Shown here one piece after another: positions 38,191 to 46,700 of a stretch of DNA of 64,000 nt. The DNA lies in the NCBI RefSeq assembly GCF_030159995.1, contig NZ_BSNM01000016.1, positions 62,001 through 126,000 on the forward strand, in the 5' to 3' direction. Source of the DNA: Litoribrevibacter albus. Its GTDB lineage: Bacteria; Pseudomonadota; Gammaproteobacteria; Pseudomonadales; Litoribrevibacteraceae. A program made the translations under genes and the position numbers. The notes beneath the pieces were generated by a model. That model ran no database searches. It saw only the letters and a program-made list of their open reading frames with translations, and was not told the DNA's origin. Each line of letters begins with the position of its first letter. The stretch's first letter is position 1.

Positions 38191-41100
38191 ATGAAGCAGT
38201 TCGATAAGTCCATCCAAATCCCGATCTACCTCAACCAACCCGAATCCCTGCGCTCCGCATTACAGCAATACCAGCAACACCTAACGGCTGGAACGGCCTT
38301 CAACAAACATCAGTTTGACATTGAATTTGTTGCCCGCGAAGAAGATGGCACCCGTCGCTTGCAGTTTCAGGATATTGAAAGTGAACACTGGCGTAAGCTG
38401 GCTTATCTTTCTTATCGAAAAGGACCGGAATCATGGACCTTTAAGAAAGATGAAACCATCGCCGATGACGATGAATTCTATGTGTCGGAAGCTATTCTGT
38501 TTGCCATCGCGTTGCAACACGAGTCCGTCCTCGACGAGCTGGTGAACACGGCCGAAGCCATCGTCGCCTATGCGCGAAAATACAACGACACCAGCGCCAT
38601 GTGGACTGACGACATGCGAGTATTCGGTGCTGAAGCGCTATTTTTATTGGGCTGCCACGACAGCCAATACCTCACTTTGTTGGCGCAGTTTTTTATCCCA
38701 TACTGGGACGATGAACACGCCGGCGGTTACAGTGATTATCTGGCCTATTTTGTTCATCAGCATGGCTGGAGCCGGGATGTCATTAACGCCTACATTTGGT
38801 GTGATAACGGAGCTGTTCGTTATCAGATGTTTGGCAATGAATGGGAAAGTGATACTCACTATCAGCCGTTGGGCGACTATTTAAAAGCCAACCCGGAAGA
38901 ATACTCTTGGTTCAAGCAAGCCTTAACTAAACGTCTGTTGACCAGTCCGAAAATGCTGTACTGCGAAGACAGCGACTTTGACAACGCCGACCCGGTGCTC
39001 GACTTTTATTTAACCCTGTTGCCCGAAGAAGGTGACCCGTTCAACGAAGAAGACCAGGAAGCACACCGCCAGCAGCATTTTATAACCGCCAGCCTGGAAG
39101 ACGAGGCACTCGACTTACAACAACAGATCAAAGCACAAACTGACAAACCGTTGGTGTGTTACGCGACGGGTAATTTTTATCAAGAAGAATACTGGGACAA
39201 CGACACAACAGGTCAGCATCTGCGTAATGTGAAACCGCTGATTTTAGCGTTACCTCAGGGGGATATGGTCTGGCAACATATAATTGATGGCAGCCAGCCG
39301 GCAACCGTTGAGGCCTTAACCGAAATCCCTCTGATAGAGCTGGCACAACGACACGCTCCGGCGTTTTATCAGCAACTCAGCGACGATCTGCTTGGCACCC
39401 ATAACAATCAGGACATCGCCCCGGAACTTGGCCCATTACTGTATGAGCTGCTGGATGAAATGTATTGTGACGATGAAGATGCCGAAGTACTGGCCGACAT
39501 TATGCCATCCTCCAGTCAGCAACAACGTGGCGAACAGGTATTGCGTCTGCTGGATGTATTCTACCGCCTGTTGGGTCAACGTGAGTTGGGGAGTTTTCTC
39601 CCTGTCCGCCTGATTGAGAATTATGAACTGCTGGATACACGCGCCTATTTCAATCGTTACAGCCAGGCGTCAGCAGAGGATCAGGACAAGCTGATCCACG
39701 CCCATTTATTAAACGATATTGGCCACACCTTTTGCGACATGGACGAGCTGCTGTGTCATGAGAATTTGGAAGAAGCTCGCGAGCTGTTCAGTGAACACCC
39801 GGAGCTGACCAACCCTGCTATCTGGCCGAAAGACAATGATACCTTCGCCATCGGCCAATACGCGCTGATGGCGTTGTTATTACACGATGCCTATAAAAAT
39901 AATGCGACCAACTCCAACAGCAAAAAACTGGCCGCCGAATTTGCATCGACAAAACCCTGGCAGGCGATGCTCGATTACCTGCGTGAAAATCTCGATATTC
40001 TCGGGCAGGGAATTTTTGATCAGCAAGGTATGACGGCAACACAGGTCGAACAGTTGTCCGACTATTTCACTGCCGACGAACCGCAATTAACTCAGCCACA
40101 GGTAATAGAGTTATTTCAGCAGTATGCCCATCGCGAAGAAGTGGTGCGCGGTCCTCTGAATATGAACCAGTTCAATCAACAACAGATTGGCTATCACTTT
40201 TTAAGTGACCACGATGACAATTATCAGCGTTGTTTATTAATTTGCTTCTGGCTCCTCAAGGCACCTAAAGACTGTGCCTTTAAACAACAAGCCAAACGAC
40301 TTTGGCAATTGATGGTGGCGTTAGCGCCGGTACGGGTAACCCGGCTGGTGTCCCAGGCCTATTCTACCAACGGTTACCATGTTGAATTCGACGACGGTGC
40401 CGATGCGCTGGAGCACTACCGCATCAGGATGTTAGATGCCGGCATCGATCGCGCTTATCTACAGGCTTTTCAGGTGAGCCAATGTCGACTGAATAATTAC
40501 GACGGTCCGGAAGAATATGAAGAATGGCTGGATAAATTCGCCCATATCGACAGTGATGATCAGTCGGTCTTTGGTCCGCTGCAGCGCCGCGATGCTGAGG
40601 CCTTACATCAGGGCCTGCGTTACATTAACGAAAGCACCAAAACCGAATTTTACCGCCGTTTATTACTGAAATACCCGCGTTTCAGCGAGCTCTATCAGCA
40701 AGAACTGAACACCGATTTACCCCAAGCGCTGTTGCGCAGTATTCAGCTCAGCCTGAATACGATGAAATGGGAAGACTTCAACGCGACCTTAACAGACGAA
40801 TTTAGCACCGAGTTTGTTGAGTTGAATGATGAGCGTCTGGCGCTGAAACCGCATCAGGTCAGTGAACAGTTCCGCACACTGAAAGACCTGTCACCACTGG
40901 ATATCGACTGGCAGAGCCTGTGGTTATTACAAGACAGTGGCGATCACTGGGAAATTATCGGCGGCTCGGAAAAACCGGCCAAAGCATTAAACCAGATTGG
41001 CGGTTTTGTGTTGTTGGTGAATAACGAGGTTAACAGCGACCAACTGCTGCAGCGCTGTTATGAGCTGAGCGATCGCGATTTCCGCAGCCAACAACTGCTG

Positions 41101-41709
41101 GATCAAATCATGAGCTATCTGCAGGGTGACGCCGACTACCAGACGACCCTGGCAATGAGCAAACAGTATCTGCATGGCGAATACTTGAAAGTGCAGGCAC
41201 CGGATTATCGCCTCAACGGTCTCGATACTCTGATCTGGTTACTGGACGACACCCGCCGAGATCGCCTGACCAAATTACTGCTTAACGTCAATTACCGGGG
41301 CTTTAAACTCTTTGAACGCAACCTGGTGGGCCAGCTGCTCGACCAACAGGTACGCGAGGGTAAATTATCCTTACTCAAACGCCTTGCGCTGGACGATGAT
41401 GAGGATGACTACCAGGAACAAGCCACCGCTCAATTCCTGATATGGATACATGAACTAGGTGTGTGTTATGAACACATCCTCTTGTACTGTATTAAACATT
41501 CTCACCTGCAAGCCTGCCAGTTATGGGTACTGGCGTTAACCAGAACCGATGAACTGAAAAAGGTTGCCAAGTTCCTGCGTGCTGATAATCGAACTCGGTT
41601 AATGGAAATGCTCGCCGAGCATCCGGAAGCACACGCCTACATGGTTAACTTTGCCAAGGATAAATCACGAGCAGTGCGGGATGTGGTCGGCCGTTTTCAC
41701 CAGATGTAA
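38191..41709 (+). CDS. Large protein of unknown function (1172 residues)
   Basis: I do not recognise this protein. It is soluble in appearance: no signal peptide, no membrane segment, rich in Leu, Gln, Asp and Glu, with repeated helix-like stretches such as AILFAIALQHESVLDELVNT, GPLLYELLDEMYCDDEDAEV and LTKLLLNVNYRGFKLFERNL. Many short acidic turns follow helices, which suggests an alpha-solenoid or HEAT-like scaffold, but no regular repeat length is evident by eye. It has an AAGGA ribosome site and is flanked by terminators on both sides, hence monocistronic. Codon choice (many CTG, GCC, CAG) looks different from the polysaccharide genes but I did not compute it. A distant relation to DUF4132/MolR-like proteins is conceivable, without evidence. 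Confidence 0.85.
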   Translation: MKQFDKSIQIPIYLNQPESLRSALQQYQQHLTAGTAFNKHQFDIEFVAREEDGTRRLQFQDIESEHWRKLAYLSYRKGPESWTFKKDETIADDDEFYVSEAILFAIALQHESVLDELVNTAEAIVAYARKYNDTSAMWTDDMRVFGAEALFLLGCHDSQYLTLLAQFFIPYWDDEHAGGYSDYLAYFVHQHGWSRDVINAYIWCDNGAVRYQMFGNEWESDTHYQPLGDYLKANPEEYSWFKQALTKRLLTSPKMLYCEDSDFDNADPVLDFYLTLLPEEGDPFNEEDQEAHRQQHFITASLEDEALDLQQQIKAQTDKPLVCYATGNFYQEEYWDNDTTGQHLRNVKPLILALPQGDMVWQHIIDGSQPATVEALTEIPLIELAQRHAPAFYQQLSDDLLGTHNNQDIAPELGPLLYELLDEMYCDDEDAEVLADIMPSSSQQQRGEQVLRLLDVFYRLLGQRELGSFLPVRLIENYELLDTRAYFNRYSQASAEDQDKLIHAHLLNDIGHTFCDMDELLCHENLEEARELFSEHPELTNPAIWPKDNDTFAIGQYALMALLLHDAYKNNATNSNSKKLAAEFASTKPWQAMLDYLRENLDILGQGIFDQQGMTATQVEQLSDYFTADEPQLTQPQVIELFQQYAHREEVVRGPLNMNQFNQQQIGYHFLSDHDDNYQRCLLICFWLLKAPKDCAFKQQAKRLWQLMVALAPVRVTRLVSQAYSTNGYHVEFDDGADALEHYRIRMLDAGIDRAYLQAFQVSQCRLNNYDGPEEYEEWLDKFAHIDSDDQSVFGPLQRRDAEALHQGLRYINESTKTEFYRRLLLKYPRFSELYQQELNTDLPQALLRSIQLSLNTMKWEDFNATLTDEFSTEFVELNDERLALKPHQVSEQFRTLKDLSPLDIDWQSLWLLQDSGDHWEIIGGSEKPAKALNQIGGFVLLVNNEVNSDQLLQRCYELSDRDFRSQQLLDQIMSYLQGDADYQTTLAMSKQYLHGEYLKVQAPDYRLNGLDTLIWLLDDTRRDRLTKLLLNVNYRGFKLFERNLVGQLLDQQVREGKLSLLKRLALDDDEDDYQEQATAQFLIWIHELGVCYEHILLYCIKHSHLQACQLWVLALTRTDELKKVAKFLRADNRTRLMEMLAEHPEAHAYMVNFAKDKSRAVRDVVGRFHQM

Positions 41710-41771
41710 AGCCAAAAAGAGTAAATATTCTTTTTAATCAAAGAATTAAGCGTCAAAGTTCGCTTTCTGAG

Positions 41772-41817
41772 TGCCTAACACCTACACTCCATATACAGTA
41801 AGTGTTAGGCATTTTTT
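41772..41817 (+). terminator. Terminator after the 1172-residue gene
   Basis: TGCCTAACAC (41772-41781) and GTGTTAGGCA (41802-41811) form a perfect 10-base stem followed by six T. The loop is 20 bases. It lies directly upstream of the GNAT gene, whose own promoter must then overlap it or lie within the short gap. Confidence 0.8.
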
Positions 41818-41832
41818 AGGTAAAAAAGCAGT

Positions 41833-42579
41833 ATGGATACAAAAATAACAACAACGGATACACAACACACGATCACCAATAAATACGGACAAACCCTTGG
41901 CGAGGCATTGGAACATTGGACGCCGCCCAACTCCCCCACCGAGATTCCAACGTCCGGACGCTTTTGTCGACTCGAACGACTGAACCCAAAGCTTCATGGG
42001 CAAGCCTTGTACCAAGCAAACGCTGAGGACATTACCCCTGAAAGCTGGACGTATCTGCCTTACGGCCCTTTTCGAGACTTTTCGGAATATCAGGATTGGT
42101 TGTCTGAACAGATTCAACAGTCAGATCAAAAGTTCTATGCCATCACTGACCTCAAATCCGGTAAAGCAGTGGGCTTAGCAGCTTACCTTCGGATTGCCCC
42201 TAATGCTGGCTCCATTGAAGTGGGTCACCTGAAATTTTCCCCAAGCATGCAACGAACACCAATCTCCACAGAAGCCATGTATTTAATGATGCAACACGCG
42301 TTCTCCTTGGGCTATCGACGGTATGAATGGAAATGCAACGACTTCAATGAACCGTCTAAACGTGCAGCACTTCGACTGGGCTTCCAATTTGAGGGTGTTT
42401 TTCGACAAGCTCAGGTTGTAAAAGGACATAACCGGGATACCGCCTGGTTCTCCGTCATAGACAAAGAGTGGCCTGTGCTTGAAACCGCATTTCAACAATG
42501 GTTGAGCCTTCAGAATTTCGACGACGAAGGAATGCAGGTGGAACGACTATCAGACATCAGGCAGTCCCTAGAGCCTTGA
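41833..42579 (+). CDS. GNAT-family N-acetyltransferase
   Basis: The 248-residue product belongs to the RimJ/RimL-like branch of GNAT enzymes, which use acetyl-CoA to acetylate amines of proteins or small molecules. Supporting blocks are PTSGRFCRLERLNP (N-terminal strand), ESWTYLPYGPFRDFSEYQDW, GKAVGLAAYLRIAPNAGSIE, ISTEAMYLMMQHAFSLGYRR and CNDFNEPSKRAALRLGFQFE, the last being the typical final helix-strand pair. It is somewhat longer at its N-terminus than simple GNATs. Substrate unknown. It stands between two terminators, alone. Confidence 0.86.
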   Translation: MDTKITTTDTQHTITNKYGQTLGEALEHWTPPNSPTEIPTSGRFCRLERLNPKLHGQALYQANAEDITPESWTYLPYGPFRDFSEYQDWLSEQIQQSDQKFYAITDLKSGKAVGLAAYLRIAPNAGSIEVGHLKFSPSMQRTPISTEAMYLMMQHAFSLGYRRYEWKCNDFNEPSKRAALRLGFQFEGVFRQAQVVKGHNRDTAWFSVIDKEWPVLETAFQQWLSLQNFDDEGMQVERLSDIRQSLEP

Positions 42580-42633
42580 TCCTAGTCACTTACAACCAGA
42601 CAGATAAGTCTCGTACAAAAAAAACTAAAAACC

Positions 42634-42661
42634 GTTACACAACTGAGGTTGTGTAACTTTT
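42634..42661 (+). terminator. Terminator after GNAT gene
   Basis: GTTACACAAC TGAG GTTGTGTAAC, a perfect 10-base stem with a tetraloop, followed by TTTT and preceded by an A-rich tract. It lies 54 bases beyond the stop codon. Confidence 0.85.
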
Positions 42662-42730
42662 CAGCTCATCTACGCTTAGGGAAGGAAGTTGAAACCATAA
42701 AAAGAAGAACAACAAAAAAGGTAGAAACGG

Positions 42731-44599
42731 ATGCAGCGTATTACATGGATTTTGGCGGTGCTCATCTTCTTCGGCAGCTCGATAGCTCAGGCCGCTGATT
42801 TTATTTCTCTTAAAGAAGGTCAGCGACGCATCAGTATTGATGAGAACATCTCATACATTAAAGATCAAACGCACGAACTTACCTTTCAAGAACTGTTAAC
42901 CACACCCGACCAACGCTGGCAAAAGAATGAACGAAGCCAGGTAAACTTTGGTTACTCCGATGCGAGCTATTGGATCAAGTTTTCATTACATAATCAGGAC
43001 GCTCTCGCGCTCGATCGTATTTTGGAAATCGGCTACGCCGTGCTGGATAACATTGATATTTACTTGGTGAGAGATGGTTTGTATACCGACCATTACATCC
43101 TGGGTGACAAGCTTCCTTTCTATGAACGACTGGTTCAGAACCGAAATTTCCTGATTCCGATGCGACTCGAAGTAAACGAAAAAGTCGACGTGTACCTGAA
43201 ACTACGTACCACCAGCTCGGTTCAAGCCCCAATGGATCTGTGGAACCCCATCGACTTTCATCAGGTGGATCAATCCCGTGTGATATTTCAAGGCATCTAC
43301 TTCGGCATTGCCTTGGTCATGATTCTCTACAACCTATTTGTTTATCTGGCCGTCAGTGAGAAGACGTATCTACACTACGTCGCCTACATCAGTTGTATGC
43401 CGTTATTTCTGGCGTCCCTGAACGGTCTTAGCTTTCAATACCTCTGGCCTACCGCCACTTGGTGGAACGACCAATCTATTGTCTTCTTCCTGAACGGCGT
43501 GGTCGTCTTCGGTACCTTCTTTTCACTGCGATTCTTATCCTTAAAACGGGAAGCGCACCGGTGGATCTATCGTTCATTGCATGCCGTTGCCTGGTTAGCC
43601 GCACTACTGATGGTATGCTCACTGCTGTTCACTTACCAAACGATGATTCGCCCTACTATTTATGTCGCCGTTACCGCCTGTATCGCCCTGCTGATTGCCG
43701 GCATCTATCGCTGTATTCAAGGCGATGTCTCCGCCCGCTACTTCACCGTGGCCTGGACCGCCATGTTGTCAGGCGGAATTGTGTTGGCCCTGAACAAATT
43801 CACCTTATTACCTCAAAATGTGATCACAGAAAGTGCCACTCAAATTGGATCAGCCCTGGAGATCATCTTACTGTCCATTGCCCTGGCCGATCGCCTCAAT
43901 CAGGAAAAGCGCAAAGCTTTTAATGCTCAGATCGAAGCGTTGGAGCATGAACGGGAAGCCCGACAAGCGCAGGAAGAAACATTAAAGATTCAAAAAGAAG
44001 CCAACCAAATGCTGGAACAACGTGTCAACGAACGTACCTCGGAACTGGCTGAACTCAACGCGCAACTGATTGAGCTGAACGCCAAAGACGCATTAACCGG
44101 GTTAAAGAATCGAGGCTATTTTGATGAGAAGTTCCAACATTACTACACCACAGCGTATCGCTTGCAGAAGCCATTATCGCTATTGATCATCGACATCGAT
44201 CACTTCAAGCAATTCAATGATAACCACGGCCATTTAGTCGGGGATGAATGTTTAGTCATGGTCGCCACCGCCATCAAACAAGTCATCTCACATCCAGAAG
44301 ACATAACCTGTCGTTATGGTGGGGAAGAATTTGTGGTCATCCTGCCAGAAACCGATCAACACGGTGCCTATCAAGTTGCAGAAAAGATTCGACAGAAAGT
44401 GGCAGAAACGCCGTTCCAAATTGCAGCAGAGCAACTGCAAGTCACTGTCAGTGTGGGAACGAATTCCTTAGTGCCGGTCACGTCGGAAAACAGAAACCAG
44501 ATGTTTGATCAAGCGGATGAAGCGCTCTACAAAGCCAAGAATCAGGGAAGAAACCAAGTCGCTGGCTATCAACCCAAAGTCATGTTACATCAGGTCTAG
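42731..44599 (+). CDS. 7TM-DISM diguanylate cyclase
   Basis: The 622-residue inner-membrane protein starts with a signal peptide (ITWILAVLIFFGSSIAQA). It then has a periplasmic 7TMR-DISMED2 carbohydrate-binding-like domain (VNFGYSDASYWIKFSLHNQD), seven membrane helices (about residues 180-395, starting at FQGIYFGIALVMILYNLFVY), a coiled-coil linker (about 400-450), and a GGDEF domain with active site RYGGEEFVVI (about 530). The I-site arginine is replaced by His (HPED), so product inhibition may be lost. It should make c-di-GMP in response to an outside ligand, perhaps a sugar. Confidence 0.93.
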   Translation: MQRITWILAVLIFFGSSIAQAADFISLKEGQRRISIDENISYIKDQTHELTFQELLTTPDQRWQKNERSQVNFGYSDASYWIKFSLHNQDALALDRILEIGYAVLDNIDIYLVRDGLYTDHYILGDKLPFYERLVQNRNFLIPMRLEVNEKVDVYLKLRTTSSVQAPMDLWNPIDFHQVDQSRVIFQGIYFGIALVMILYNLFVYLAVSEKTYLHYVAYISCMPLFLASLNGLSFQYLWPTATWWNDQSIVFFLNGVVVFGTFFSLRFLSLKREAHRWIYRSLHAVAWLAALLMVCSLLFTYQTMIRPTIYVAVTACIALLIAGIYRCIQGDVSARYFTVAWTAMLSGGIVLALNKFTLLPQNVITESATQIGSALEIILLSIALADRLNQEKRKAFNAQIEALEHEREARQAQEETLKIQKEANQMLEQRVNERTSELAELNAQLIELNAKDALTGLKNRGYFDEKFQHYYTTAYRLQKPLSLLIIDIDHFKQFNDNHGHLVGDECLVMVATAIKQVISHPEDITCRYGGEEFVVILPETDQHGAYQVAEKIRQKVAETPFQIAAEQLQVTVSVGTNSLVPVTSENRNQMFDQADEALYKAKNQGRNQVAGYQPKVMLHQV

Positions 44600-44631
44600 G
44601 GAGCCTCTGAATAGATAACAAAGAGCCCGAC

Positions 44632-45018
44632 TTACACTTGGTAGCAAGTTCGGGTTCCATTCCAGACCTTATAGGCCAGAGTTTCAAGCTTACGGCCAAG
44701 CAGGATTGCAAACACCACATAAGCGGAACTCAGTACCACACGAGCCGGTTCAAACGCAACGTGCAGCCACACCACCAAAAACGCAAAGCTCACCGCACAA
44801 AAACCAAACAGCAATTTACTTGCTAACCGATCCTTCAATACAACCTGTAGCACTGGCGTACGTTGACTCCAGAAAAAGATCAAGGCCATCAACACAGGAT
44901 AAACCAGCAAATGAATCATGCCACTCACGATGACAGGTAGATATAAGCACATCAAACACTTATACCAAAGTTTGCTGGCTTGTGAAGGGCTCAACTGGAA
45001 GCTGCTGTCAGGTTTCAT
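44632..45018 (-). CDS. Small membrane protein of unknown function
   Basis: The 128-residue product has about four hydrophobic helices: CLYLPVIVSGMIHLLVYPVL, VLMALIFFW, LLFGFCAVSFAFLVVWLHVA and ARVVLSSAYVVFAILLG. There is a cytoplasmic basic N-terminus and a short polar C-terminus. No family is recognised. It converges on the diguanylate cyclase gene with a 32-base gap. The ribosome site before ATG 45018 is weak, which lowers confidence somewhat, but the hydrophobic pattern looks like a real protein. Confidence 0.62.
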   Translation of the reverse strand: MKPDSSFQLSPSQASKLWYKCLMCLYLPVIVSGMIHLLVYPVLMALIFFWSQRTPVLQVVLKDRLASKLLFGFCAVSFAFLVVWLHVAFEPARVVLSSAYVVFAILLGRKLETLAYKVWNGTRTCYQV

Positions 45019-45453
45019 AGGGATAATTGTTTCGCCTGGGAGAAAAAGGCGCCCATACTACCAGACTGACCGCATTTGAAAAGAAATTGATCAAAAAATC
45101 GACGAAACGGTCATCATCAAACTCAACAATATCGTTCCTTAAACCCTGAGTATGGAATGCAATCAGTTTCAATTATAACGGGAAATAAGAAGCGTAGAAG
45201 GAAAGAGAGAATGGCACACCCGGCGCGATTCGAACGCGCGGCCTTCGCCTCCGGAGGGCGACGCTCTATCCAGCTGAGCTACGGGTGCACTTAAGACAAA
45301 CGCACAGTTTGTCAAAAGAAGGCGGAATTCTAACTTCCTGAACCTTCGCCGTCTAGCTTTAAGCTCATATTCTCTGGAACCTTTTCCACCACCCCTCGAC
45401 CCTTTTATACTTATGACCTCATTCTTCACTTAATTAGCCAAGCAGGTATTCGT
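45019..45453. other. Intergenic region with tRNA-Arg
   Basis: The 435 bases between the small membrane protein and the DUF1244 gene contain one tRNA gene (45212-45288). The rest shows no gene or repeat. No second tRNA, integrase or direct repeat of the tRNA 3' end is visible. Confidence 0.6.
45212..45288 (-). tRNA. tRNA-Arg (anticodon CCG)
   Basis: The reverse strand folds as a complete tRNA of 77 bases: acceptor stem GCACCCG / CGGGTGT (closing G-U pair), D-arm with TAGCTCAGCTGGATAGAGC, anticodon stem TCGCC / GGCGA with loop CTCCGGA (anticodon CCG), variable loop, T-arm with the GTTCGAATC loop, discriminator G and encoded CCA. It reads CGG arginine codons. Confidence 0.96.
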
Positions 45454-45765
45454 ATGTCTTCACCGGAATTAACTCAAGAACAACAAGATAAACTCGACGC
45501 AGCTGCGTTCCGACGCCTACTGGCGCATCTCGATAATCGTAAAGACGTACAAAACATTGAATTAATGATCCTCGCAGGGTTCTGCAGAAACTGTTTCTCT
45601 AAGTGGTACAAGGCAGCTGCTGACGACCTCGGCGTAGAAGTTACCGATGATCAAGCACGTGAGCGTATTTACGGAATGCCGTACAGCGAATGGAAAGAAA
45701 AACATCAATTACCTGCGACCGAAGAACAAATGGCCGCATTTAATGCTCAACAAAAAAGTAAGTAA
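45454..45765 (+). CDS. DUF1244-family protein
   Basis: The 103-residue protein fits DUF1244, a small proteobacterial family of unknown function. The central block is characteristic: AAFRRLLAHLDNRKDVQNIE, then LMILAGFCRNCFSKWYKAAA with two cysteines in FCRNCF, and IYGMPYSEWKEKHQ. It is helical and cytoplasmic by appearance. An AGG ribosome site precedes the ATG. The convergent solute-binding gene starts 12 bases after its stop. Confidence 0.9.
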   Translation: MSSPELTQEQQDKLDAAAFRRLLAHLDNRKDVQNIELMILAGFCRNCFSKWYKAAADDLGVEVTDDQARERIYGMPYSEWKEKHQLPATEEQMAAFNAQQKSK

Positions 45766-45777
45766 CGATAAGAAATT

Positions 45778-46563
45778 TTATTGGAAGTGGTTGTAGATTG
45801 CATCGTAGCGACCACTTTCTTTCAGTTGCGTTAGCCCCTGATTAAAGCGCTCTAACATTTGCTGCCCTTGTTTGGTTTTCAAGGTGATTAAGTACAAGGG
45901 ATTCTTCGATATCCATTGAGGGTGAATGGCAATGTCTTTTTCTTGTTCCGGCGCATACTTACGAATCAACTCCTTCCCGACCACATGCGATGCTGGAAAG
46001 GCATCAATTCTTCCCGCCAGCAACAGGAAAACCAATTGTTTCTCGTCGACCACTCGATCGAGCTTTAGATCACCAGCTGCCTCCGCCTCAACCAGCTCGT
46101 TGGAATAGGCATAATCCTGAACACCTGCAATCTTGTAGGCTTTTAAGTCTTCCAGTGTTTCCCAGTCAAAAGGATACCCTTTACGATAGAAGAACACGTT
46201 TCCGGTATCGTAGACAGGTTCACTAAAGAAGTACTTTTCTAAACGCTCATCGGTAATGCGCCAAGCGTAACTGGCATCCACATTGCCTTCATTGAGATTT
46301 TCAATCGCACGGCTCCACGGCCAAAAGCGAATACTGGGAGCAATTCCCACTTGCTCAAAACTTTCAACAACGATTTGGGATATAGGGCCGAAGCCTTTGG
46401 CTTCAGGACTGATCAATGGTGGCCAGTCACCTGTACCCAAACTGACGGTACTGACAGACGCACCGGAGCCGGCAAAGCTGAGATAGGAACACAACAGCAA
46501 GCCCACGAGTGCGGTGACTCGAAGGCTAAACTGTCTATGTAATTGATTCACTAATGAAGCCAT
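45778..46563 (-). CDS. Periplasmic solute-binding protein, family 3
   Basis: The 261-residue product has a signal peptide (SLRVTALVGLLLCSYLSFAG) and the family 3 layout: SLGTGDWPPLISPEAKGFGP, PSIRFWPWSRAIENLNEGNV (the amphipathic helix found in many members), DASYAWRITDERLEKYFFSE, and VQDYAYSNELVEAEAAG. Such single proteins in marine gammaproteobacteria are often orphan sensors or amino-acid binders. I start at ATG 46563 because the longer frame opens with TTG. There is no permease near. Three 14-base tandem repeats lie upstream. Confidence 0.84.
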   Translation of the reverse strand: MASLVNQLHRQFSLRVTALVGLLLCSYLSFAGSGASVSTVSLGTGDWPPLISPEAKGFGPISQIVVESFEQVGIAPSIRFWPWSRAIENLNEGNVDASYAWRITDERLEKYFFSEPVYDTGNVFFYRKGYPFDWETLEDLKAYKIAGVQDYAYSNELVEAEAAGDLKLDRVVDEKQLVFLLLAGRIDAFPASHVVGKELIRKYAPEQEKDIAIHPQWISKNPLYLITLKTKQGQQMLERFNQGLTQLKESGRYDAIYNHFQ

Positions 46564-46607
46564 ACTCAACTCAAACAACGAATCTCGGTCAATACATCCC
46601 AACAACG

Positions 46608-46649
46608 AAAGTCATACAATCAAAGTCAAACAATCAAAGTCAAACAACC
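46608..46649. repeat. Three 14-base tandem repeats
   Basis: AAAGTCATACAATC, AAAGTCAAACAATC and AAAGTCAAACAACC stand head to tail, each differing by a base or two. They lie 45 bases upstream of the solute-binding gene start and downstream of ilvA, so they may be a promoter-proximal binding array or simple slippage. Confidence 0.85.
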
Positions 46650-46700
46650 TTTTGTTCAATAATCCCTTGAATCAGCTCAATGAGTGAATATCTGACACCG

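Noticed and set aside
45212-45288. tRNA-Arg as integration site of a genomic island
   Set aside because: No integrase and no repeated tRNA 3' end is seen on either side; neighbours are ordinary chromosomal genes.
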